From positions 186,001-250,000 of the forward strand of contig CAWBOY010000004.1 of NCBI GenBank assembly GCA_963790585.1: a stretch of 64,000 nt of DNA. The letters are read 5' to 3'. The notes below the pieces were generated by a model that was not told the origin of the DNA, did no database searches, and saw only the letters and a program-made list of their open reading frames with translations. Made by a program: the position numbers and the translations under genes. Below are positions 9,095-17,387 of the stretch, piece after piece. Positions within the stretch are counted from its first letter, which is position 1; each line of letters begins with the position of its first letter. This DNA is from CAWBOY01 sp963790585. Lineage in GTDB: Bacteria; Planctomycetota; Planctomycetia; Gemmatales; Gemmataceae.

Positions 9095-11086
9095 GTGCGC
9101 CGTGCCAAGGCGTGACTTTTCAGTGGGTGCGAATCCCACCCGGCAACTGGTCGTTCCAGCCGGTAGCAATCGGAGCGGCAGTGGAGGTAACGAAACTGTC
9201 GAAGCCTTCGATGGAAAGGGTCGTTTGAGCGACTCCGCGAGCAGGCAGGCCGTAACGTGAGTGAACGCTGAGCAGGCCTCGAAACGGGTAATGTGGTAGC
9301 CGACCCAGCAAAGGGATGGGGAAGGCCGCAGACGCGAGGATACAGGGGGAACGACTTTAGCCCCACCCGCGTTGCCACCGGGGTAATGGCGACGGCATGT
9401 CGGCATAGGAAAGTTAACGCAACACGGGAAACCCCCTGCGGTGGCAGCAGTGCCAACCGGACGCCCGCGAGGGACAGGCCGGGCCGCTTGGGGTGGCGGA
9501 GAGGCTCGTAGTACCGCTGAAGCCGGGTAACGCCGGTGGAGGGAAGGGGCCTTGGTTCAAGGACAGCGTCCGAAGGAAAGAGAGCCAGGAGATTGGTGAT
9601 GAGCCTAACACCTCCCGATACGGTTCGGAAACTCCAGGAGACGTTGCATGCCAAAGCGAAGAGAGCACCCACCTATCGGTTCTATGCGTTGTACGACAAG
9701 GTGTACCGGGCCGATGTGCTGGGCCATGCGTACCTATGCTGTGCCGCTAACGACGGCGCGGCGGGGGTGGATGGCCAGACGTTCACGGACATCGAGGAGT
9801 ACGGGCTGGACCGTTGGCTGGGTGAACTGACGGAAGAACTCCGAAACAAAGCGTATCGCCCGCAAGCAGTCCGACGGGTGTACATACCGAAGTCGGATGG
9901 CAAACAGCGACCGTTGGGCATTCCAACGATCCGCGACCGCGTCGTGCAGATGGCTGTGTTGCTCGTCTTGGAGCCGATCTTCGAGGCGGACTTGCAGCCG
10001 GAACAATTTGCTTATCGGCAAGGCCGAAGCGCTCTGGACGCGATCGAGCAGGTCCAATTGTTGCTAGACAACGGGCATACGGAGATTGTCGATGCGGACT
10101 TGAGTGGGTACTTCGATAGCATCCCCCACGCCGAGTTAATGGCATCGGTGAGCCGACGGCTTAGTGACGGGCTACTACTGGCCCTGATCAAAAGCTGGTT
10201 GGAGGCACCGGTGGAAGACCTTGGAGATCGTGGGGACAAGCGTCGAACGACTCGCAACAAGGACGAGGGTCGCGGCACCCCGCAAGGGGGCGTGCTCTCG
10301 CCGCTGCTGGCGAATCTCTACATGCGTCGCTTCGTGCTGGGCTGGAAGACAAACGGGCATGCCAATCGTCTTGAGGCGCGTATCGTCAATTATGCGGACG
10401 ACTTTGTGATCTGCTGCCGTGGTACGGCTCTTGAAGCCGAGGCGGTGATGCGGCGCATGATGTCGAAGCTGCGGTTGACGGTGAACGAGACGAAGACCCG
10501 GGTTTGCCGCTTGCCGGACGAGACGTTTTCGTTTTTGGGTTACACGTTCGGTCGGAACTGGTCGCCGAAGACGGGGCGTAGCTACATCGGTCCCCGTCCG
10601 GCCGTCAAGAAGATCCACGGGATCTGTGAGGTGATCCGCGATCAGACCAGCCGAACGTGGCAGTGGTTGTCTTGCCGGGCGTTAATAACTCGCGTCAACA
10701 GCCGACTGGTGGGCTGGGCGAACTATTTTTGTCTCGGTAACACGGCCCCGGCCATGAAGCAGGTGATGGCGCACACCTGTCAACGGCTCCGTCAGTGGCT
10801 GGGTCGGAAGCACCGCGTGCAGGGTACGGCCCGACAGTGTTATTCGGATCGTTACCTGCGTGAGGACCTGGGATTAGTGTGGCTTCCAGGGCGACCGCGA
10901 CCTCGCGTCTTGTGCGCGAACGCATGAGTTACCTTGTCCGAGAGCCGGATGCCTTAATAGGGCCCGTCCGGTTCGACGAGCGGGAAATGGAAACGGGGCA
11001 TGGCCGGGAGATTGAGGCACCGGCCAACGAAAGGGCCGGATACCGCTGGACTCGACCTAAACCACCGCGCCACTTCTCGACTCTAC
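9095..11086 (+). mobile_element. Group II intron, copy 1
   Basis: Begins GTGCGCC at 9095, directly after the palindrome stem, and ends CTCTAC at 11086, immediately before the identical start of copy 2. A group II domain V-like hairpin is at about 10942-10974 (GAGCCGG...CCGTCCGGTTC), followed by a domain VI-like region. A reverse transcriptase/maturase gene lies inside. About 500 nt of structured, ORF-free RNA precede the RT, as in ribozyme domain I-III. Insertion right after a stem-loop and lack of an endonuclease domain fit class C-like introns. About 99.6 percent identical to copy 2. Confidence 0.88.
9599..10927 (+). CDS. ltrA: Group II intron reverse transcriptase/maturase, copy 1
   Basis: 442 residues from ATG 9599. 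Reverse transcriptase blocks are seen in order: YIPKSDGKQRPLGIPTIRDR, FAYRQGRSALDAI, GTPQGGVLSPLLANLYM, the catalytic YADD in NYADDFVICCR, and FSFLGYTFG. They are followed by a group II maturase-specific (GIIM) domain with SRLVGWANYFCLGN. No C-terminal HNH endonuclease is present, so mobility should rely on non-nuclease priming. The protein splices and reverse-transcribes the surrounding intron. The C-terminus reads ...LCANA, four residues longer than in copy 2 because of one base difference (TGC here, TGA there). Confidence 0.95.
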   Translation: MSLTPPDTVRKLQETLHAKAKRAPTYRFYALYDKVYRADVLGHAYLCCAANDGAAGVDGQTFTDIEEYGLDRWLGELTEELRNKAYRPQAVRRVYIPKSDGKQRPLGIPTIRDRVVQMAVLLVLEPIFEADLQPEQFAYRQGRSALDAIEQVQLLLDNGHTEIVDADLSGYFDSIPHAELMASVSRRLSDGLLLALIKSWLEAPVEDLGDRGDKRRTTRNKDEGRGTPQGGVLSPLLANLYMRRFVLGWKTNGHANRLEARIVNYADDFVICCRGTALEAEAVMRRMMSKLRLTVNETKTRVCRLPDETFSFLGYTFGRNWSPKTGRSYIGPRPAVKKIHGICEVIRDQTSRTWQWLSCRALITRVNSRLVGWANYFCLGNTAPAMKQVMAHTCQRLRQWLGRKHRVQGTARQCYSDRYLREDLGLVWLPGRPRPRVLCANA

Positions 11087-13077
11087 GTGCGCCGTGCCAA
11101 GGCGTAACTTTCAGTGGGTGCGAATCCCACCCGGCAACTGGTCGTTCCAGCCGGTAGCAATCGGAGCGGCAGTGGAGGTAACGAAACTGTCGAAGCCTTC
11201 GATGGAAAGGGTCGTTTGAGCGACTCCGCGAGCAGGCAGGCCGTAACGTGAGTGAACGCTGAGCAGGCCTCGAAACGGGTAATGTGGTAGCCGACCCAGC
11301 AAAGGGATGGGGAAGGCCGCAGACGCGAGGATACAGGGGGAACGACTTTAGCCCCACCCGCGTTGCCACCGGGGTAATGGCGACGGCATGTCGGCATAGG
11401 AAAGTTAACGCAACACGGGAAACCCCCTGCGGTGGCAGCAGTGCCAACCGGACGCCCGCGAGGGACAGGCCGGGCCGCTTGGGGTGGCGGAGAGGCTCGT
11501 AGTACCGCTGAAGCCGGGTAACGCCGGTGGAGGGAAGGGGCCTTGGTTCAAGGACAGCGTCCGAAGGAAAGAGAGCCAGGAGATTGGTGATGAGCCTAAC
11601 ACCTCCCGATACGGTTCGGAAACTCCAGGAGACGTTGCATGCCAAAGCGAAGAGAGCACCCACCTATCGGTTCTATGCGTTGTACGACAAGGTGTACCGG
11701 GCCGATGTGCTGGGCCATGCGTACCTGTGCTGTGCCGCTAACGACGGCGCGGCGGGGGTGGATGGCCAGACGTTCACGGACATCGAGGAGTACGGGCTGG
11801 ACCGTTGGCTGGGTGAACTGACGGAAGAACTCCGAAACAAAGCGTATCGCCCGCAAGCAGTCCGACGGGTGTACATACCGAAGTCGGATGGCAAACAGCG
11901 ACCGTTGGGCATTCCAACGATCCGCGACCGTGTCGTGCAGATGGCTGTGTTGCTCGTCTTGGAGCCGATCTTCGAGGCGGACTTGCAGCCGGAACAATTT
12001 GCTTATCGGCAAGGCCGAAGCGCTCTGGACGCGATCGAGCAGGTCCAATTGTTGCTAGACAACGGGCATACGGAGATTGTCGATGCGGACTTGAGTGGGT
12101 ACTTCGATAGCATCCCCCACGCCGAGTTAATGGCATCGGTGAGCCGACGGCTTAGTGACGGGCTACTACTGGCCCTGATCAAAAGCTGGTTGGAGGCACC
12201 GGTGGAAGACCTTGGAGATCGTGGGGACAAGCGTCGAACGACTCGCAACAAGGACGAGGGTCGCGGCACCCCGCAAGGGGGCGTGCTCTCGCCGCTGCTG
12301 GCGAATCTCTACATGCGTCGCTTCGTGCTGGGCTGGAAGACAAACGGGCATGCCAATCGTCTTGAGGCGCGTATCGTCAATTATGCGGACGACTTTGTGA
12401 TCTGCTGCCGTGGTACGGCTCTTGAAGCCGAGGCGGTGATGCGGCGCATGATGTCGAAGCTGCGGTTGACGGTGAACGAGACGAAGACCCGGGTTTGCCG
12501 CTTGCCGGACGAGACGTTTTCGTTTTTGGGTTACACGTTCGGTCGGAACTGGTCGCCGAAGACGGGGCGTAGCTACATCGGTCCCCGTCCGGCCGTCAAG
12601 AAGATCCACGGGATCTGTGAGGTGATCCGCGATCAGACCAGCCGAACGTGGCAGTGGTTGTCTTGCCGGGCGTTAATAACTCGCGTCAACAGCCGACTGG
12701 TGGGCTGGGCGAACTATTTTTGTCTCGGTAACACGGCCCCGGCCATGAAGCAGGTGATGGCGCACACCTGTCAACGGCTCCGTCAGTGGCTGGGTCGGAA
12801 GCACCGCGTGCAGGGTACGGCCCGACAGTGTTATTCGGATCGTTACCTGCGTGAGGACCTGGGATTAGTGTGGCTTCCAGGGCGACCGCGACCTCGCGTC
12901 TTGTGAGCGAACGCATGAGTTACCTTGTCCGAGAGCCGGATGCCTTAATAGGGCCCGTCCGGTTCGACGAGCGGGAAGTGGAAACGGGGCATGGCCGGGA
13001 GATTGAGGCACCGGCCAACGAAAGGGCCGGATACCGCTGGACTCGACCTAAACCACCGCGCCACTTCTCGACTCTAC
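11087..13077 (+). mobile_element. Group II intron, copy 2 (tandem with copy 1)
   Basis: Starts GTGCGCC at 11087 and ends CTCTAC at 13077, the same ends as copy 1, with no spacer between copies. Domain V-like hairpin at about 12933-12965. By eye the copies differ by about seven changes, including one T fewer near 11107 and a G for A near the RT 3' side. The base after its end, 13078, resumes the right half of the split palindrome. Its 5' neighbour is the end of copy 1, not the hairpin, so copy 1 probably inserted later at the same hairpin target. Confidence 0.87.
11590..12906 (+). CDS. ltrA: Group II intron reverse transcriptase/maturase, copy 2
   Basis: 438 residues, the same RT and maturase domains as copy 1 including the YADD active site and GTPQGG block, so probably functional. 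It ends four codons earlier (RPRVL then TGA) through a C-to-A change. Substitutions elsewhere within the gene appear silent. Two intact RT genes in tandem could let either protein act on both introns. Confidence 0.94.
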   Translation: MSLTPPDTVRKLQETLHAKAKRAPTYRFYALYDKVYRADVLGHAYLCCAANDGAAGVDGQTFTDIEEYGLDRWLGELTEELRNKAYRPQAVRRVYIPKSDGKQRPLGIPTIRDRVVQMAVLLVLEPIFEADLQPEQFAYRQGRSALDAIEQVQLLLDNGHTEIVDADLSGYFDSIPHAELMASVSRRLSDGLLLALIKSWLEAPVEDLGDRGDKRRTTRNKDEGRGTPQGGVLSPLLANLYMRRFVLGWKTNGHANRLEARIVNYADDFVICCRGTALEAEAVMRRMMSKLRLTVNETKTRVCRLPDETFSFLGYTFGRNWSPKTGRSYIGPRPAVKKIHGICEVIRDQTSRTWQWLSCRALITRVNSRLVGWANYFCLGNTAPAMKQVMAHTCQRLRQWLGRKHRVQGTARQCYSDRYLREDLGLVWLPGRPRPRVL

Positions 13078-13091
13078 TTCGGATTGGCTCT
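13078..13091 (+). repeat. Right arm of the palindrome split by the introns
   Basis: TTCGGATTGGCTCT is the reverse complement, with one mismatch, of the arm at 9014-9027. It marks the original 3' exon junction of the intron array. Confidence 0.85.
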
Positions 13092-13108
13092 AAGTGCGGT
13101 TGGCAGAG

Positions 13109-13192
13109 CCGTGGCCGGGGTCGGTACTCCGACCCCGGTGTAGCCCAAGCGACTCCAGAGAACCGGGGTCGGAGTACCGACCCCGGCCACGG
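13109..13192 (+). repeat. Palindrome family A, copy A1
   Basis: CCGTGGCCGGGGTCGGTACT at 13109-13128 mirrors AGTACCGACCCCGGCCACGG at 13173-13192. Each arm also contains its own small hairpin (GGGGTCGG-TACT-CCGACCCC), so the element can fold as one long stem or as two side-by-side hairpins. Just downstream (13200-13219) is CGGCACGTTGAAAACGTGCC, a further hairpin. Between the introns and coxD. Confidence 0.9.
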
Positions 13193-13247
13193 TCGCTTCC
13201 GGCACGTTGAAAACGTGCCGCCACAAACAGTATTGAGGAATGACCCC

Positions 13248-13577
13248 ATGTCGGAGCATCACGGCCCCTCTGTGCGAACATACGTTCTAATTTTTTGTTC
13301 GCTGCTTGCCCTGACTGCAGCCACGGTTATGGTCGCGTTCGCCGATTTAGGCGGTTGGCATACGACGATTGCGCTGGCGATTGCCGTTACCAAGGCAACT
13401 TTGATCGTGTTGTTTTTCATGCACGGTTTGGAGAGCAGCCGTCTCGTTCATCTCATTATCGTGGGTTCACTGCTCTGGCTGGCTATCATGCTCGTCTTGA
13501 CGTTTTCCGATTACGACACGCGGGGCCTGGATCGACGAATTCGCACTGGCGAGTCGTTCAACGTTTCTCCCAAGTGA
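13248..13577 (+). CDS. coxD: Cytochrome c oxidase subunit IV family protein
   Basis: 109 residues with three membrane helices and the pattern of prokaryotic cytochrome c oxidase subunit IV (WHTTIALAIAVTKATLIVLFFMHGLESSRLVHLI). ATG 13248 chosen by the typical N-terminus MSEHHGPSVRTYV and upstream TGAGGAA. It belongs with coxC but is separated from it by about 4.2 kb of introns and palindromes. Its 3' end overlaps by 20 nt the end of the convergent membrane protein gene. Expression may depend on intron splicing from the operon transcript or on its own promoter. Confidence 0.9.
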   Translation: MSEHHGPSVRTYVLIFCSLLALTAATVMVAFADLGGWHTTIALAIAVTKATLIVLFFMHGLESSRLVHLIIVGSLLWLAIMLVLTFSDYDTRGLDRRIRTGESFNVSPK

Positions 13578-15492
13578 GCGTGATGCGCGAAACGAAGCCG
13601 TCGACTTTGAGTCGAATAAACGGAATGGAGTCCGAGTCGAATTGAATGGGGTCGTCGAGCACAACTCGGGACGGCGTCACCTTTAATCCTGTTTGGTGAT
13701 GGAGGCTGAGGACGACGATTCCATTTTCGGGCACCACTTCTCCCAAGACGATTCGACGCGAATCAGCGCTCATCCAACCAATGCTGCCAACTCGCGCATA
13801 AGAATACGGTCGCTTGATGGTCAATAAGACGCCCGGGTTCGCACCGCCGTCGGTGTCGGGTAACGCGACCTTGCTCACGGGCCCGCCGCGGGCGGACCAA
13901 TTTTCGAATCGCTTTCGCGTTCGCTCGGACCAGGCGACGACCCAGCCGATGTTATAGGTGTCGCAGTAATCCGCCAGCTCGGTATCGCTCCAACTGTCGA
14001 TCGCTTTGCCCGCTAGAAGCTGGTCGCAAAGGCCCGAGGCGATGTGTTCGATGTCGGCATCCGGGTCGAGGCCGCCGACAAAAACTCGATCGGTCAGCAT
14101 GGGGAGGAGAGCGGTCCAGCGCGACGTGTCGCGCGGGCCTCGGCGATCTTCCCAAAGAATGCGCGCCTGAGCTGTCGTATTTTCCTTGAGGATCTTCACT
14201 ATGTCGGAGCGGGCGCTGCCGAGGCCGATGAGCAACGGTTTAGGACTGATCCAGCGAATCGCGTCAAGAGAGTCGACCGGAGCGGCGCCCCAAATACCCA
14301 GGGGAAGGATTGCGATTGGCAGGACCAATGCAACGCTTCGAGACGCCAGTCGGCGCATGGATAGCGCGAGAACGTAACTTGCTGGGATCACGGAAAAAAT
14401 AAGCGCGGGCACCAATCCTTGTGCCGCTCCGAGCCGGCTCAGCGGTTCCGAGAGCAGGCCGAGAACTGTGAGGGCCAACAAAAGGGTCGTAGACAAGCCA
14501 AAATAGCGCGCTATCGCGCGCCGACCCGTGGAGTTATAGATCAGCGAGCCAATCAGTGTTCCGACTAGAAGCGCGCAAATAAACAAGCGGTCTGCGGCCC
14601 CCCCCCAAACAGAAGCTGTCCAAATCGCCTTGAGGCTCCAACTCGGGGCAAGGCCTGCCTCCAAACCGGGCGGCAAACGAATCCACCAATAGCGCACCCA
14701 ATCGATCAGCCAATACGTATTGAGACCCAGCGCGAATGCGATGGCCCCCCAAAGGGCTAGATGCCAGGTAAGCCGATGGCGCGTGCCGACGCTGACATAG
14801 TAAATCAGGAAAACAGGAGCGAGCAGGGTCATTAGCAAAGGTTGGATAAACCAGCCAAGCAGAGTGGTCAAGGCAATTGCGAGAAGGGAAGTTGGACCGG
14901 GGTGGCAGTGGTAACGTAGCAGCACACTAGCATTCAATAGCGCGAACGCGGAACCGATACAAAGGTCAACGTCGCCAGCTTCCAGGCAGGCGCGAGCGGG
15001 CCGACTCCACCAAATTACCATTCCGAGTATCGTAGCAACCACGGCGTCAAAATGGCGATGACCGGAAGCGCGCGCCGCACACCAAAACAACAATGGGGCG
15101 ATAAACCAGAATACGCCGAGGCTGACCTTATAAATGGTGTGTTGCCGATTCGATCCAATCAAGAAGAGCAGGAGCTCGGCCGGCCTACAGCCGGCGTCGA
15201 AAACGGGGGTCTTTGGATAACCCGCGTGAAAGGCCGGATCATAACACAGCGTCGAGCCACAGTAACGTAATGAGCGCGCGCCGAGCGTGCCGTGGTATTC
15301 ATGTAGCGGGTGCCGGCCGGATAGAACGGGCTCGTTCGATGTTAAATGTGCCAGCCGATTCTCAGACCCGAACAGTCCGAGCGTCATCCAGCCTTGCCAG
15401 GCCACGACGAGAGCCAACAGGATCAGCCACCACGGGCTATCTCCGGTGAGACGCAGCGGGGCATCAGGAGTTGATGGAATGATGTCTTTCAT
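13558..15492 (-). CDS. Polytopic membrane protein, unidentified
   Basis: 644 residues with about ten to twelve membrane helices in residues 20-440, then a soluble C-terminal domain of about 200 residues (RILWEDRRGPRDTSRWTALL, SDTELADYCDTYNIGWVVAW). The architecture resembles the YfhO or PMT/glycosyltransferase-like membrane proteins of planctomycetes with an extracytoplasmic C-terminal part. An early loop has Asp and His residues but no motif that fixes the reaction. ATG 15492 is divergent from serS across a 182-nt gap. Function not recognised; a role in polysaccharide or lipid-linked sugar handling is a guess. Confidence 0.75.
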   Translation of the reverse strand: MKDIIPSTPDAPLRLTGDSPWWLILLALVVAWQGWMTLGLFGSENRLAHLTSNEPVLSGRHPLHEYHGTLGARSLRYCGSTLCYDPAFHAGYPKTPVFDAGCRPAELLLFLIGSNRQHTIYKVSLGVFWFIAPLLFWCAARASGHRHFDAVVATILGMVIWWSRPARACLEAGDVDLCIGSAFALLNASVLLRYHCHPGPTSLLAIALTTLLGWFIQPLLMTLLAPVFLIYYVSVGTRHRLTWHLALWGAIAFALGLNTYWLIDWVRYWWIRLPPGLEAGLAPSWSLKAIWTASVWGGAADRLFICALLVGTLIGSLIYNSTGRRAIARYFGLSTTLLLALTVLGLLSEPLSRLGAAQGLVPALIFSVIPASYVLALSMRRLASRSVALVLPIAILPLGIWGAAPVDSLDAIRWISPKPLLIGLGSARSDIVKILKENTTAQARILWEDRRGPRDTSRWTALLPMLTDRVFVGGLDPDADIEHIASGLCDQLLAGKAIDSWSDTELADYCDTYNIGWVVAWSERTRKRFENWSARGGPVSKVALPDTDGGANPGVLLTIKRPYSYARVGSIGWMSADSRRIVLGEVVPENGIVVLSLHHQTGLKVTPSRVVLDDPIQFDSDSIPFIRLKVDGFVSRITLTWEKR

Positions 15493-15674
15493 GCGACTCG
15501 GAATCTACCGGGCTTGCGTCATCGGAACAAGGCAAGGTTGCCGCGCCGGCGACGTACATCAGCTGAAATTCTGGAATTGCCAGCAACACGAAAACTGCCA
15601 AGATACCTTCTCCGACGATCGTAACAACAACCTCGTCGGAACGAACATGTTCGTGGCGATCTGGGAGAGTAAAG

Positions 15675-16976
15675 ATGTTGGATGCCGCTTTTGTGCGCGA
15701 GCACCTAGAGCAAGTCAAAGCAAACTGCGTCAATCGCAACGTCAAGGCCGAAGTTGATGGCGTCATTCGGCTCGACGATGAACGAAAGCGGCTCGCTCAG
15801 CAGACGCAAACGATTCAGCAGCGGCAAAACGAATTGTCGAAGCAGATCGGCCAGGCCAAGAAAGAAAAAAATGAGGCCAAGGCTCAAGAATTAGGCGGCG
15901 AGGGCAAGGCGCTTCGGGAGCAGGCGGCTGGATTTGAAAAACAGCTCAAACAGGTCGAAGTCGAACTCGATTCTTTATTGCGCCTGATTCCAAACGTGAC
16001 CCATCCCGATGCTCCCGTGGGCACCGACGCCGCGGCGAACAAAGTGATCAAGAAAAGCGGTACGCCGCGCACCTTCGACTTCCCCGCCAAGGACCACGTT
16101 GCCTTGTGCGACTCGCTAAAGCTGGCGGACTTCGAAGCGGGAGCGAGCGTTGCGGGTCAGAAGTTTTATTTTCTTACGAACGAAGCGGTGCTGCTCGAAT
16201 TGGCGTTGGTGCAGTATGCAATGCAGACGCTGCTGCGCGCTGGGTATACTCCTGTGATCACGCCGGACGTGGCGCGAGTCGAAGTGTTGGAAGGGATCGG
16301 TTTCATTCCGCGCGACCCCGATCCGGAAAAGAGGCAAATTTACACCATCGCCGATACCGACCTCTGCTTGATCGCGACAGCCGAGATCACGCTCGGCGGC
16401 ATGCATCGGGACAAAATTCTTGACGCGGACCAATTGCCTTTGAAGTATGTCGGACTATCGCATTGCTTTCGCACCGAGGCCGGCGCCCCGGCCGGGATAC
16501 GCGCGGGTTATACCGCGTGCATCAGTTTACCAAGGTCGAGATGTTCGTTTTCTGTACGCCGGAGCAGAGCGAGGCGATCCATCAGGAACTCTTGGCCATT
16601 GAAGAAAGCATCTTTGCAGGGCTCGGCTTGCCTTATCATGTCATCGATACTTGCACTGGAGATTTAGGCGGTCCGGCCTATCGCAAATATGATCTCGAAG
16701 CCTGGATGCCGGGACGAGGCAAGGGCGGCGAATACGGCGAGGTTACCAGCACTTCCAATTGCACGGACTACCAGGCGCGCCGCCTCAACATCCGCTACAA
16801 GGCAGCTGGCCAAAAAGGCACGCGCTTTGTTCATACGCTCAACGGCACAGCCTGTCGCCGTCACGCGCGCTCTTTTGGCCATCCTCGAGAACTATCAAAA
16901 CGCGGATGGCAGCGTGACGATCCCTGAACCATTGCGGCTTTGGGTGGGCAAGGATCGAATCGCGCCGCGCCAATGA
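15675..16976 (+). CDS. serS: Seryl-tRNA synthetase (two compensating frameshifts in this sequence)
   Basis: About 433 residues when repaired. N-terminal antiparallel coiled-coil arm (about residues 30-105: RLAQQTQTIQQRQNELSKQ), then the class II core: TAEITL, motif 2 CFRTEAGA(A)GRDTRGLYR and motif 3 region EVTSTSNCTDYQARRLNIRY, ending HTLNGTAVAVTRALLAILEN and GKDRIAPRQ. A missing base near 16486-16489 and an extra base near 16852-16854 put the middle section in another frame; together they restore the frame. As serS is essential and single-copy in most bacteria, sequence error is likelier than loss. GGGAGAG lies ahead of ATG 15675. Confidence 0.93.
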
Positions 16977-17387
16977 GACGGACCGTTGAGCCTTTTTGAA
17001 GCGCCGTGGCCGGGGTCGGTACTCCGACCCCGGTGTAACCCCGGCGGCGCCGGAGAACCGGGGTCGGAGTACCGACCTCGGCCACGGGCTCTTTCAATAA
17101 ATCTTGAATTTTTTCCTTGCTCACAACACGTGCAGGTCCTAGTCTGGCTTTACTCTAAAGCTATTTCAGATCTCTTTCCCAGATCTGCTCGCGCACGGTC
17201 GAAAGTCCCAGGATTCGACTATGTTCTCTGAGCGCCTCTCTTCTTTGTGTGCGATCTGCCGCTCCCGTGGTCGCGCGCCGGCATCTTGCCGCGCGGATCA
17301 CTACGATCCGCCATTTCCTCGTTATAAACTCTCCATAATCTTCAGTAACGTGCGGGTACCGAGATTATCTCATCTGGAGGCGTTTCC
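16977..17387. other. Intergenic region upstream of the kinase gene
   Basis: 411 nt holding palindrome A2 (17003-17088) and about 300 nt of presumed leader/promoter DNA for the kinase gene, ending in TGGAGG 7 nt before ATG 17388. No gene seen. Confidence 0.6.
17003..17088 (+). repeat. Palindrome family A, copy A2
   Basis: Same design as A1: GCCGTGGCCGGGGTCGGTAC at 17003-17022 mirrored by the arm ending GGCCACGG at 17087, with an inner loop GGCGGCGCCGG that is itself palindromic. Lies just after serS and may act as its transcript end. Confidence 0.88.

Noticed and set aside
9019..9672. Long minus-strand open frames over the intron 5' region, and their copies at 10929-11663
   Set aside because: They lie in ribozyme RNA on the opposite strand, have no ribosome site or family resemblance, and repeat only because the intron is duplicated.
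16486..16854. serS as a real pseudogene
   Set aside because: The two shifts compensate and every conserved class II motif is kept in the restored frame; sequence error is more probable.
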